A DNA stretch of 64,000 nucleotides, taken from Dyadobacter psychrophilus (GTDB taxonomy: Bacteria > Bacteroidota > Bacteroidia > Cytophagales > Spirosomataceae). Below are positions 54,901 through 62,080 of this stretch, piece by piece. Location: NCBI RefSeq assembly GCF_900167945.1, contig NZ_FUZA01000002.1:434001-498000 (forward strand), read 5' to 3'. The translations under genes were made by a program, and so were the position numbers. Position 1 is the stretch's first letter, and the number at the start of each line of letters is the position of its first letter. The notes under the pieces were generated by a model. That model was not told the DNA's origin. It did no database searches and worked only from the letters and a program-made list of their open reading frames with translations.

Positions 54901-55234
54901 TAACCGTTGGACGATCGACAATCCAAGCTCAACAGAACCAAGGCTTGCAAACAGAAATAATACTTATTATACCAATTTCGATAATGCCGGCGCTAATACT
55001 TACTTCTTGAGAAGCAACAATTACCTGCGTCTAAAGAACATTGAGCTTGGCTATAACCTGCCTTCTGAAATCGGAAGCAAAATCGGTTTGGGCAATTTGA
55101 GGGTGTATGTAAATGGACTTAACCTGTTCACATTCGACAAGATCAAAATCTGGGATCCGGAATCGACCAGCTCAAACGGACAATATTATCCGCAATCGCG
55201 AGTGCTTAATGCAGGTGTACGTGTAACTTTTTAA
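51980..55234 (+). CDS. SusC/RagA-family TonB-linked outer-membrane transporter
   Basis: 1084 residues. Signal peptide (about 15-35, ending TFAQ). A carboxypeptidase-like regulatory domain (VKGKVNDEQSQGLPGVSVVVKG) is followed by the DEVVVVGYG segment of the SusC family, the plug (LSGRLPGVSAVQGSGEPG, DGSAIRIRGTNSLGN, IESVSVLKDAAAAIYGSRAGNGV) and a long barrel ending in NAGVRVTF. It imports oligosaccharides or other polymers driven by TonB-ExbBD. susD follows 9 bp later. No glycoside hydrolase or sensor lies next to the pair, so the substrate cannot be deduced. Codon use is skewed toward CGT and GGT, suggesting high expression. Confidence 0.95.
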   Translation: MGISKPEKDRNLSRYFFSLFLTFIVTAGTFAQDVTVKGKVNDEQSQGLPGVSVVVKGTSTGTVTDLEGNYTVNASATSTLVFSFIGYITQEIALGNKTSLDVKLLTDTKALDEVVVVGYGTAKKATLTGSVTAVKGGELAKAPATNLSNTLSGRLPGVSAVQGSGEPGYDGSAIRIRGTNSLGNSNALIVVDGVPNRSGGLDRLNPADIESVSVLKDAAAAIYGSRAGNGVILITTKRGKTGKPQLSYDFNMGMAQPTRTPTMSNATQYATIRNELQIYDNLAVGEWEGALQGFNTSGAYTRKDNGNVLNAVFTPDDIQKFTDGSDPLIHPNTDWYGSVIRNWSPQQRHNLQLTGGSENIKYLASLGHINQEGNYVNSATGYKQYDMRINLDTKINKYVSANLGLTLREEFRRFPNGGGAGDIFRMLMRGKPTEIAIWPDGRPGPDIENGQNPAVITTNTTGYNHDKRDYIQTNGSIEILIPGVEGLKVNAMAAIDKQIRRQKSFQKPWTLYFWDKKTYEADGTSPFLTGTVRSTFSDPRLTETSSQELSIQLTGQVSYEKSFGSHNFNVMAGIQREKVDADGFFAYRRYFISPVVDQLFAGGTPEQNIGNSGTATVNGQTINNTDLFSRARLSYFGRAGYNFKEKYLAEFLWRVDGSYVFPQDGRFGFFPGVSAGWRISEEDFWKGNINFLNNVKIRGSWGQMGAEPYLIGTETLAEYQYLSTMGFGSYVINDQVAKTLLESRVANKAFTWEVANNMNFGIEGTLFRDRIAFEFDYFVNNRSNILIPKTGSTPSSAGIDGKLPPQNLGKLQNKGWEFKVSYDGSADDFTYSVSVNGGYAKNQIKFWDETPGAPTYQQTTGMPYNSFLAYQYDGVFRDQGEVDSNPLDYSGITGSIRPGDMKFKDVNNDGRITADDKVRSEKTNRPQFTGGAAINLGYKAFDLSILFQGALGGLQYIGQTESGDIGNYLQYAFDNRWTIDNPSSTEPRLANRNNTYYTNFDNAGANTYFLRSNNYLRLKNIELGYNLPSEIGSKIGLGNLRVYVNGLNLFTFDKIKIWDPESTSSNGQYYPQSRVLNAGVRVTF

Positions 55235-55243
55235 GAATTAGAA

Positions 55244-57124
55244 ATGAAACTGAATTATAAACATTGGATATTTTTAGCAGCACTGGGCTCGATCGGGCTG
55301 GTGTCTTGCGACACAGAATTTCTGGACGTAACGCCTCCTACTGAAATTCCGTCAGAAGAAGTTTGGAAAGATGGTGCCCTGGCGGAAGGTTTTGTAACCG
55401 GGATTTACGCTGGTCTTCAGCAAGGTGGTTTTGCTGAGCAAATGCTCGCTTCACTCTCTGACGAAGCTGTATTTACGCATACAGGGCGTAACATTAATAC
55501 GGTGAATGAAGGAAGTTTGAGTCCTTCAAATCTGGGCTGGGTAGATGATACCTACGGCTGGGGTCCTATGTACACGCGAATTCGTGCGACGAACCTGGCA
55601 CTCATCAATTTGCAGACAGCGACATTCACGGATGAAACTTTGAAGGCGCGTTTGATGGGAGAAGCTTATTTCTTGCGTGGTTATTACTATCACCAATTGG
55701 TTCGTTACTACGGTTCAGCGCCGATCATTACAAAGGTCTACGCATTGAACGAAGATTATTCAGTGCCTCGCAACACGTTCGAAGAGTGTGTGACGCGTAT
55801 CGTTACTGACCTTGACAGCGCGGCGGTATTGCTCAAAGGAAAAACAATCGCCAAAGGCCGTGCAAGTGAAACAGCTGCACTAGCGCTCAAATCAAGAGTG
55901 CTGTTATATGCTGCGAGCGATCTGCACGATGTGCCAACCATGAAAGCGAAATCCACGGTTTTGGCTGCTTATCCTAACCCGGAATTCCTTGGTTATGTGT
56001 CAGGAGATCGTAAGGCAAGATGGACAGCTGCACAGCGCGCTGCAAAAGCTGCTCTTGATGCTACCGACGGTGGTTATAAACTGAACCTGACTGCTCCGGT
56101 AACTGCTGCACAAGGAAGAACCAACTACATTTCAATTGCGATGGGCGGCGCAAGCGCTGACAAATCATTGGATGCATCTGCTGCTAATGAAATCATTTTC
56201 GGACGTTATTTCACGCCTAGCCTTAGTGAAGCAGCCCGTCAGATGGGTCTGAATAATGGTCCTAACGGTTATCATAACTGGGCTGGAAATACACCAATCG
56301 GATTGCTTGTCGATGATTACGAAATGATGGACGGAACACGTTTTGCATGGACTAATCCTACGCACAAAGCAGCGCCTTACAAAAACCGCGATCCGCGTTT
56401 TTACGCAACAGTAATGTACGACGGTGCAGATTGGAAGCCACGTCCTTCGGATGCAAAAGATCCTGCAAACCAGATCCAGACGGGTGCTTACGACCTTTTG
56501 GATGATAAAGGCGCATTGATCAACCGCAAAGGATTGGATACACGCAGCAGCTCAATTGAAGACTGGAATGGTAGCCGGTCAGGTTATTACATGCGTAAAT
56601 TCATTGATCCAAACCCTGCATTGTATGACAACACCGATCGTCAGAACATCCCCTGGCCATTCCTTCGTACAACCGAAGTCGTCTTCAACTACATTGAGGC
56701 GAGCATTGAAGTTGGTCAGGAAGCAGAAGCTTTGCTATGGCTGAACAGAATTCGTTTCCGTGCTGGTATGCCAGCATTGAAAGTGACCGGCGCGGCTCTG
56801 AAAGAAGCTTACCGTCACGAAAAACGCATTGAAATGGCTTACGAAGAACAACGTTACCATGATGCGCGTCGCTGGATGATCGCCAAAGAAACATTAGGCC
56901 GTCCATTGGAGTACATTAATGTGTTAGGCAAATTCAAGGCTGGTAAGTCTATGAGAGAGCCATATCATTACGATACAGACGTTTATACTTACACTTACAC
57001 CCCGGTAGTCGAGAAATCGCACGAAAACCGTACTTGGGTCGATAAAATGTATTTCCGTCCTTTCAGTCGTGATGAGATCAACCGTAACGCGAAATTGGTT
57101 CAAAACCCGGGTTACGATAAATAA
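55244..57124 (+). CDS. SusD/RagB-family outer-membrane lipoprotein
   Basis: 626 residues. Lipoprotein signal ending GLVSC with Cys23 as the lipid anchor. The N-terminal SusD region has DVTPPTEIPSEEVWKDG and the tetratricopeptide-like helices, including AYFLRGYYYHQLVRYYG. The C-terminal half has WLNRIRFRAGMPAL and YRHEKRIEMAYEEQRYHDARRW, both highly conserved, then FRPFSRDEINRNAKLVQNPGY. It binds the ligand at the cell surface and closes over the SusC barrel as a lid. It lies 9 bp after susC and ends at a hairpin. Confidence 0.95.
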   Translation: MKLNYKHWIFLAALGSIGLVSCDTEFLDVTPPTEIPSEEVWKDGALAEGFVTGIYAGLQQGGFAEQMLASLSDEAVFTHTGRNINTVNEGSLSPSNLGWVDDTYGWGPMYTRIRATNLALINLQTATFTDETLKARLMGEAYFLRGYYYHQLVRYYGSAPIITKVYALNEDYSVPRNTFEECVTRIVTDLDSAAVLLKGKTIAKGRASETAALALKSRVLLYAASDLHDVPTMKAKSTVLAAYPNPEFLGYVSGDRKARWTAAQRAAKAALDATDGGYKLNLTAPVTAAQGRTNYISIAMGGASADKSLDASAANEIIFGRYFTPSLSEAARQMGLNNGPNGYHNWAGNTPIGLLVDDYEMMDGTRFAWTNPTHKAAPYKNRDPRFYATVMYDGADWKPRPSDAKDPANQIQTGAYDLLDDKGALINRKGLDTRSSSIEDWNGSRSGYYMRKFIDPNPALYDNTDRQNIPWPFLRTTEVVFNYIEASIEVGQEAEALLWLNRIRFRAGMPALKVTGAALKEAYRHEKRIEMAYEEQRYHDARRWMIAKETLGRPLEYINVLGKFKAGKSMREPYHYDTDVYTYTYTPVVEKSHENRTWVDKMYFRPFSRDEINRNAKLVQNPGYDK

Positions 57125-57144
57125 TTGTTTTTGAAATGATTGTT

Positions 57145-57183
57145 GAAGCCACGTTCCGGTCGGGAACGTGGCTTCACTGTTTT
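57145..57183 (+). terminator. Terminator of the susCD unit
   Basis: A perfect 13-bp stem (GAAGCCACGTTCC at 57145-57157, complement 57163-57175) with a 5-nt loop, followed by ACTGTTTT. The T-run is short but the stem is strong. Confidence 0.72.
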
Positions 57184-57251
57184 ACGGCAGGCATAATTTT
57201 TAGCTTAATAGCATTGACTCCGACCAAGGCGTCAGTTCGCTATTAACTATC

Positions 57252-57596
57252 ATGAAAAAAAGACAAATGTTTTTCGAAATGGGACTTTTACTTATTTCGA
57301 TCTTATATGGGTTCGGGGTTATCAGTTCAACCTTTCCCGGCGAGGGCATTAAGAAGGCGGATATTGTTAAAGAAGCAACTGTGATCGAGCTTGAAAAACG
57401 CGTGCAGATGCGGCCAGAGGATCTGCCAGAAAAAGTAAGAAACGCACTGAACGACAAATCGTATGCAGGATGGACAATTTCAGACGCGTACTTGGTCGTG
57501 GCAGATGACGGTGGTTCGTATTACGAACTCGTTGTCCGAAAGGCCGATGAGCAGTCCCGCATGAAAATTAACAAGGACGGTCAGGTGCTTAATTGA
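57252..57596 (+). CDS. Exported PepSY-like small protein (first of a tandem pair)
   Basis: 114 residues. The N-terminus is hydrophobic (FEMGLLLISILYGFGVISS), a signal peptide or anchor. Residues 50-112 match the next gene: PEDLPEKVRNALNDKSYAGW, an amphipathic segment, then DAYLVVADDGGSYYELVV and KINKDGQVL. This alpha-beta unit is that of the PepSY-like/beta-lactamase-inhibitor-like family, which is proposed to be inhibitory or binding. The target is unknown. It lies 127 bp after susD, past a terminator, and 185 bp before its paralogue. Confidence 0.75.
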   Translation: MKKRQMFFEMGLLLISILYGFGVISSTFPGEGIKKADIVKEATVIELEKRVQMRPEDLPEKVRNALNDKSYAGWTISDAYLVVADDGGSYYELVVRKADEQSRMKINKDGQVLN

Positions 57597-57781
57597 TACA
57601 AGCTTGGAGATAAATCCCACAAAACGTGGATTTCGGTCGACACAACCACACTTCTCTTTATTTTTGTAAATAATTGATTTTTAGAGACTTATATATTTAG
57701 GCATAATCATGTTAGTTATCCTTGCAACAGTGCGGATGCACAGAAACGCAAAATAACATCAAGTTCAAAAGAACCTAAATT

Positions 57782-58123
57782 ATGAAAAAGCTAATAGTAT
57801 CGGCATTTGCCCTAGGACTTATCTCTTTCGCTTCTGTTCAGGCCACGGCGCAAACAGCGGAGTCGGCGCAGACGGAAACAAAGCAGGAGACGACTACAAA
57901 AACAACTACAACTTCCAAGGAAGATAAAGTAGCGGTAAAACCGGAAGACCTTCCAGAGGGCATCAAAAAAACAATCAAAGGGGAGGAATTCTCAGGTTGG
58001 ACAGTGAAGAAAGCCTTTCTTGTAAAAGAGGGCGATAAGACTCCATATTACGAATTACAAGTAGCCAAAGGCGGTGAAAGTGCCAGGGTGAAATTAGATA
58101 AAGACGGAAACAATGTGGGATAG
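57782..58123 (+). CDS. Exported PepSY-like small protein (second of a tandem pair)
   Basis: 113 residues. A clear signal peptide (LIVSAFALGLISFASVQATAQ) is followed by a Thr/Lys-rich spacer of about 25 residues. The folded unit (about 50-112) is KPEDLPEGIKKTIKGEEFSGW, then KAFLVKEGDKTPYYELQV and VKLDKDGNNVG. It is clearly a paralogue of the gene at 57252, with a longer low-complexity spacer and cleaner signal peptide. It has about 180 bp of its own upstream sequence and a terminator, so the two may be expressed separately. Role unknown. Confidence 0.78.
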   Translation: MKKLIVSAFALGLISFASVQATAQTAESAQTETKQETTTKTTTTSKEDKVAVKPEDLPEGIKKTIKGEEFSGWTVKKAFLVKEGDKTPYYELQVAKGGESARVKLDKDGNNVG

Positions 58124-58148
58124 AGTATAATTTTTTCCACATTTTTGA

Positions 58149-58177
58149 AAAACAGCCGGGAAGTTTCCGGCTGTTTT
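58149..58177 (+). terminator. Rho-independent terminator after the second PepSY-like gene
   Basis: AAAACAGCCGG (58149-58159) pairs perfectly with CCGGCTGTTTT (58167-58177) around a 7-nt loop, and the T-run is inside the right arm. Confidence 0.78.
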
Positions 58178-58244
58178 GTTTTGTATAAGAAACAGTTATC
58201 CTTAACATTGCCTTCCCTAAATATTTAACTGTTTTCTGAATTGA

Positions 58245-59978
58245 ATGTTAAAACCTTTACATTACCCGATCTGTGCTCTTTTGCTGTTTTTTGGAATGAT
58301 TAATTGCACCGGCAGCAAATCAAAAACACAAAATTCTCCCATCGCCCAAAAAACCGCACAATCGGGCAAAGCCATTTACACAACACATTGCATCTCTTGC
58401 CACGCACTCGAACAGGAAGAGATTGGCCCTAAACTAGGGGGCGTAACGAACGTGCTATCCACAGCCGAGCTCGTTGCCTTTATCAAAAACCCCAATGCGG
58501 CTATCGAGGCAGGAAATAAGCGTGCGGTGAGCCTGACAAAGCGCTATAAGATGATCATGCCGCCGTTTGATTTTCTGAAAGACGATGAGATCAAATCGAT
58601 CCTTTCCTACATTGCCGAAGAAACTAACGCTCACAACATCAAGCCATTACAAGTAAATGTTGACGAATCTGCCGGCACAGCAGAACGGCTTGCCAAGCCC
58701 GTGATCGTTTCCGGACTGGAAATTGAAACAGAAGATTTTGTAACCATTCCCGCCTCCTCTGAAAAGATGCCCAGAACGAGGATCGCAAACATGCGGCCCG
58801 GCCCTGAGCGCGACGGATCACTTTTTGTCAGCGATCAGCGCGGTTTGATTTACAAGATCAAGGATGGTAAAGCAGGTATTTTTCTGGATATCAGGCCACT
58901 TGTTCAGGATTATATTAATGAACCGGGCCTCGGAACAGGACTTGGAAGTTTTGCATTTCATCCCGGTTATCTGGAAAACGGTTTGATTTACATAACCCAC
59001 ACAGAAGCATTCAAAGGCAAAAAGGCAGATTATGAATATGCTGACTCTGTTAAAGTATTCCTGCAATGGGTGGTTTCAGAATGGAAGATCAATGACGTGA
59101 AAAGCTCGACTTTTGAAGGCAACAGACGTGAACTGCTGCGTATTAATGTTCCGGGAAATGTGCACGGGACGCAGGACATCGGCTTCGTTCCTGAAATTGA
59201 TAAAAGTGATAAAGACTACGGAATGCTTTATATAGGAACGGGAGATGGCGGTTCAACCATCAGCGGTCATCCTGAGCTTTGTCATGATCTGCATTCATTG
59301 CTCGGAACCATCATCCGCATTGATCCGCTTGGAAAAAACAGTCGATACGGAAACTACGGCATTCCGACAGATAACCCGTTCGTAAATAATGCAGATCCCG
59401 AAGTAAGAAAAGAAATTTATGCATTTGGTTTCCGCAATCCGCACCGCATGTCGTGGAACGTGACCCATGGCCGGAAAATGTTTAGTACAGAAGTGGGTGA
59501 GTCGAATTTTGAAGAGGTTAACATCATTGAAAAAGGCGGCGATTACGGCTGGAACATTCAGGAGGGCAATTACGGCATTTCTCCCAAAGACCTGAAAAAT
59601 GTGTTCAAGCTGGAAAAACCTTCTCCTACTTTTATCAAGCCCTATGCATTATATGACCACTTGGATGGAGCTGCAATCAGCGGAGGAGCTGTGTACGAAG
59701 GAGATATAGCTGCATTGAAAAACAAATATCTGTTTGGCGACATTGTAAGCGGGCGGATCTTTTTTACCAATGTTGATAAAACATTGTCCGACAGTACTGT
59801 GCATGAACTAAGCATTATCCGGGACGGAAAAGATACCAATCTTCGGGAAATGACTGGTTCCAGGCGCGTGGATCTGCGAATTGAATATGATGCCTACACC
59901 AAAAATCTTTACATCATGACCAAAAGCGATGGCAAGATCAGGAAAGTGACCGCTGCCCATTTGCGCAAAACTCCCTGA
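58245..59978 (+). CDS. Cytochrome c - soluble glucose dehydrogenase-type propeller fusion (lipoprotein)
   Basis: 577 residues. Lipoprotein-type signal with a Cys near residue 21 (FGMINC). The cytochrome c domain (about 38-125) has C49-x-x-C52-H53 and MPPFDFL with the axial Met. The rest is a sugar dehydrogenase-type six-bladed propeller of the PQQ-dependent GSDH group: RGLIYKIKDGKAG, FAFHPGYLENGLIYITHT, HGTQDIGFVPE, GTGDGGS, RNPHRMSWN, GDYGWNIQEGNYG and YLFGDIVSGRIFF. It should oxidise an aldose in the periplasm and pass electrons through its own haem. Unlike the fusion at 28834, the haem domain is N-terminal here. Confidence 0.88.
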   Translation: MLKPLHYPICALLLFFGMINCTGSKSKTQNSPIAQKTAQSGKAIYTTHCISCHALEQEEIGPKLGGVTNVLSTAELVAFIKNPNAAIEAGNKRAVSLTKRYKMIMPPFDFLKDDEIKSILSYIAEETNAHNIKPLQVNVDESAGTAERLAKPVIVSGLEIETEDFVTIPASSEKMPRTRIANMRPGPERDGSLFVSDQRGLIYKIKDGKAGIFLDIRPLVQDYINEPGLGTGLGSFAFHPGYLENGLIYITHTEAFKGKKADYEYADSVKVFLQWVVSEWKINDVKSSTFEGNRRELLRINVPGNVHGTQDIGFVPEIDKSDKDYGMLYIGTGDGGSTISGHPELCHDLHSLLGTIIRIDPLGKNSRYGNYGIPTDNPFVNNADPEVRKEIYAFGFRNPHRMSWNVTHGRKMFSTEVGESNFEEVNIIEKGGDYGWNIQEGNYGISPKDLKNVFKLEKPSPTFIKPYALYDHLDGAAISGGAVYEGDIAALKNKYLFGDIVSGRIFFTNVDKTLSDSTVHELSIIRDGKDTNLREMTGSRRVDLRIEYDAYTKNLYIMTKSDGKIRKVTAAHLRKTP

Positions 59979-60084
59979 TCCTGCCTTTCCCTATTTCAAA
60001 TCGGCCGTTGAATAACTGCTTTCTGCTTATCAAAGCGTGCGATGTTTCTTTGTTTTTCTACACTTAAATCAAAGTTCATCCGAA

Positions 60085-60447
60085 ATGGCTAATGTAAAAA
60101 CGCTACTCGACCAATGGTCGGTAAAAGATCTTGAAGACAATTCATCTATTAATGTTGTCGTGGAAAGTTGCACGGAGCTAGGCAATAGCGGCGTTCCGGG
60201 AATTCAGATCACAAGCATGGGAAGCATCGTTACATACGAGCCCAATGTTGTGGAACAATGGGCATACAAAGCCGGAAAGCAAAACGCCGAGGAATATTTT
60301 CTTGAAGACAAGTCCTGGACTTTTCATGAAGACCAGTATATCAAACATTTCCTGGTCACCGGCAGCCCGCTGAAAGCCCGCATTACCGTTAAGACGCGCA
60401 GCTCGAAACCCATTACCAAAGACTATGACCTCCCATTTGAGGTTTAA
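60085..60447 (+). CDS. Uncharacterised small cytoplasmic protein
   Basis: 120 residues from ATG 60085; the open frame extends 48 bp upstream without conserved sequence. It has no signal peptide or membrane helix. It begins NVKTLLDQWSVKDLEDNSSINVVVES and continues with mixed strands (GIQITSMGSIVTYEP, HFLVTGSPLKARITVKTRSSKP), ending KDYDLPFEV. I do not recognise a family. It is monocistronic, between a sugar dehydrogenase and a lipoprotein gene. Confidence 0.55.
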   Translation: MANVKTLLDQWSVKDLEDNSSINVVVESCTELGNSGVPGIQITSMGSIVTYEPNVVEQWAYKAGKQNAEEYFLEDKSWTFHEDQYIKHFLVTGSPLKARITVKTRSSKPITKDYDLPFEV

Positions 60448-60534
60448 ATACGATTCTATAATTTTTTCAACTTTTGTTACAACCTTTTTCAGACCTGGTG
60501 TTTCTTTTGTTTGTATTTAAAAAGCATTATTAGC

Positions 60535-60960
60535 ATGAAAAAGACAATCTTATTCGCACTGATCTGGGTAGCCGCAGTGGCTTGCGACCAGAAGCAGGAT
60601 GCAGCACCACAACCTGAACTGAAAGCAACCAGCGTACCATATCGCCAGCAAACAACAATTGCCGCTTCGGGATCGGACCTGAAAGTTGACCTTCGGGAAG
60701 TAAATGACAGCCGTTGCCCAAAGGACGTAGTTTGTATTCAAATGGGAAGCGCGAAAATAAAATTCAATGTGTCCGATTCGAAAAATGCAACCGACGTGGA
60801 GGTTGAATTTAAAGGGGATAGCAAAGCAGATTTTCAAACTTTCACACTAAGCGGCCAAAATTATGTTTTGAAAGTGAGCGAGTTGCAGCCTTATCCGGTG
60901 AGTACCCAAACACCTAAAATCGAAGAATATAAGGTGAATGTTACGATTGAGAAAAAGTAG
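60535..60960 (+). CDS. Small lipoprotein of the DSRCP-xxVxC type
   Basis: 141 residues from ATG 60535, at the start of a lipoprotein signal (KKTILFALIWVAAVAC; lipid Cys17). The open frame extends eight codons upstream but that is unneeded. The mature part has LKVDLREVNDSRCPKDVVCIQMGSAKIKF, the recurring D-S-R-C-P...C motif of small Bacteroidota lipoproteins; the two Cys may form a disulfide. Its role is unknown; it should be attached to a membrane outside the cytoplasm. It is followed by a strong terminator. Confidence 0.7.
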   Translation: MKKTILFALIWVAAVACDQKQDAAPQPELKATSVPYRQQTTIAASGSDLKVDLREVNDSRCPKDVVCIQMGSAKIKFNVSDSKNATDVEVEFKGDSKADFQTFTLSGQNYVLKVSELQPYPVSTQTPKIEEYKVNVTIEKK

Positions 60961-60991
60961 TAGATTAAGTTTTGGTGTGAAAATTATGAAC

Positions 60992-61021
60992 GAGCCCGGC
61001 CATTGGTCGGGCTCCTTTTTT
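60992..61021 (+). terminator. Rho-independent terminator after the lipoprotein gene
   Basis: GAGCCCGGCC (60992-61001) pairs with GGTCGGGCTC (61005-61014), with one G-U pair, and a run of seven or so T residues follows. Confidence 0.88.
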
Positions 61022-61095
61022 TGCTTAGCAGGCGCGTTTTTAGGATTGTTGCGTAAATTAGGGCAAGAAAAAATCCCGAATCCTACCCTTTAAAT

Positions 61096-62028
61096 ATGGA
61101 GCAGTTGTTTTCCCGTCGCGATATTATGAAAAGCATTGGCGTCTCCGGCTGCGCAATGCTGCTGAACCCGTTGTTATCCCATGCAAAAACCAATCAGAAA
61201 ATGATGTTACAAAGGGCGATTCCGGCAAGTGGAGAAAAGATACCGCTAATTGGGCTGGGTTCCTGGCAACAGTTCGACGTTGGCCAGGCTGCCAGCGAAA
61301 GGACGCCATTAAAGGAAGTTTTGAAAAAAATGCAGGAATTGGGCGGCAAGCTCATCGATGCCTCACCCATGTACGGCCGGTCGGAAGAAGTGATTGGCGC
61401 GCTCACAACAGAGCTGAAAAACAATGATCATTTTTTCTTCGCAACGAAAGTCTGGACGACAGGAAAGCAGGAGGGGATCACTCAGATGAATGACTCATTT
61501 AAAAAGATGGGCCGTAAAAAAATGGACCTGATGCAAGTCCACAATTTGCAGGATTGGCAAACGCATCTCAAAACCTTAAAGGACTGGAAGGCGCAGGGGA
61601 AAATTAAATACATAGGCGTCACACATTATACGGATTCCGCTCACGCCCGCCTGGAACAAATTGTGAAATCAAAGGAAATCGATTTTGTCCAATTCAACTA
61701 TTCAATCCGGTCACGCAATGCGGAGAAAAGTTTGCTCAATGCGGCCAAAGACAGCGGCGTGGCGGTGATCATTAATGAGCCGTTCGAGCAAGGCGCATTG
61801 TTCAGAGCAGTGAAAGGCAAGGAGCTTCCGCCATTCGCAACTGAATATGATATTAAAAGTTGGGCGCAGTATTTTTTGAAATATATTGTGAGCCACGAAG
61901 CAGTTACCTGCGCCATTCCGGGAACATCAGACGTAAAACATTTAGTAGATAATCTGGGTGCTGGCCTGGGCAAACTTCCGGATGCAACTGGCCGAAAAAA
62001 GATGATTGAGTGGATTGAGAAAGTATAA
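61096..62028 (+). CDS. Tat-exported aldo/keto reductase
   Basis: 310 residues. Tat-like signal FSRRDIMKSIGVSGCAMLLNPLL. The AKR barrel keeps Asp and Tyr in IDASPMYGRSEEVIG, Lys in FFATKVWTTG and His in LMQVHNLQD, and VTCAIPGTSDVKHLVDNLGA as the cofactor end. It would reduce or oxidise a carbonyl with NADP(H), but NADPH is not normally free in the periplasm, so it may carry a tightly bound cofactor or fold with it before export. It is monocistronic and convergent with the molybdenum enzyme. Confidence 0.85.
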   Translation: MEQLFSRRDIMKSIGVSGCAMLLNPLLSHAKTNQKMMLQRAIPASGEKIPLIGLGSWQQFDVGQAASERTPLKEVLKKMQELGGKLIDASPMYGRSEEVIGALTTELKNNDHFFFATKVWTTGKQEGITQMNDSFKKMGRKKMDLMQVHNLQDWQTHLKTLKDWKAQGKIKYIGVTHYTDSAHARLEQIVKSKEIDFVQFNYSIRSRNAEKSLLNAAKDSGVAVIINEPFEQGALFRAVKGKELPPFATEYDIKSWAQYFLKYIVSHEAVTCAIPGTSDVKHLVDNLGAGLGKLPDATGRKKMIEWIEKV

Positions 62029-62055
62029 AAAAAGCGTGACGTTCGACCGCCACGC
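62027..62055 (-). terminator. Rho-independent terminator of the molybdenum enzyme gene (minus strand)
   Basis: On the minus strand GCGTGGCG and CGTCACGC pair (8 bp with one G-U) around a 6-nt loop, then a T-run (plus-strand A-run 62027-62033). It overlaps the stop of the convergent aldo/keto reductase. Confidence 0.7.
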
Positions 62056-62080
62056 ATTATTTATGTGTTTGTCATTCGCC

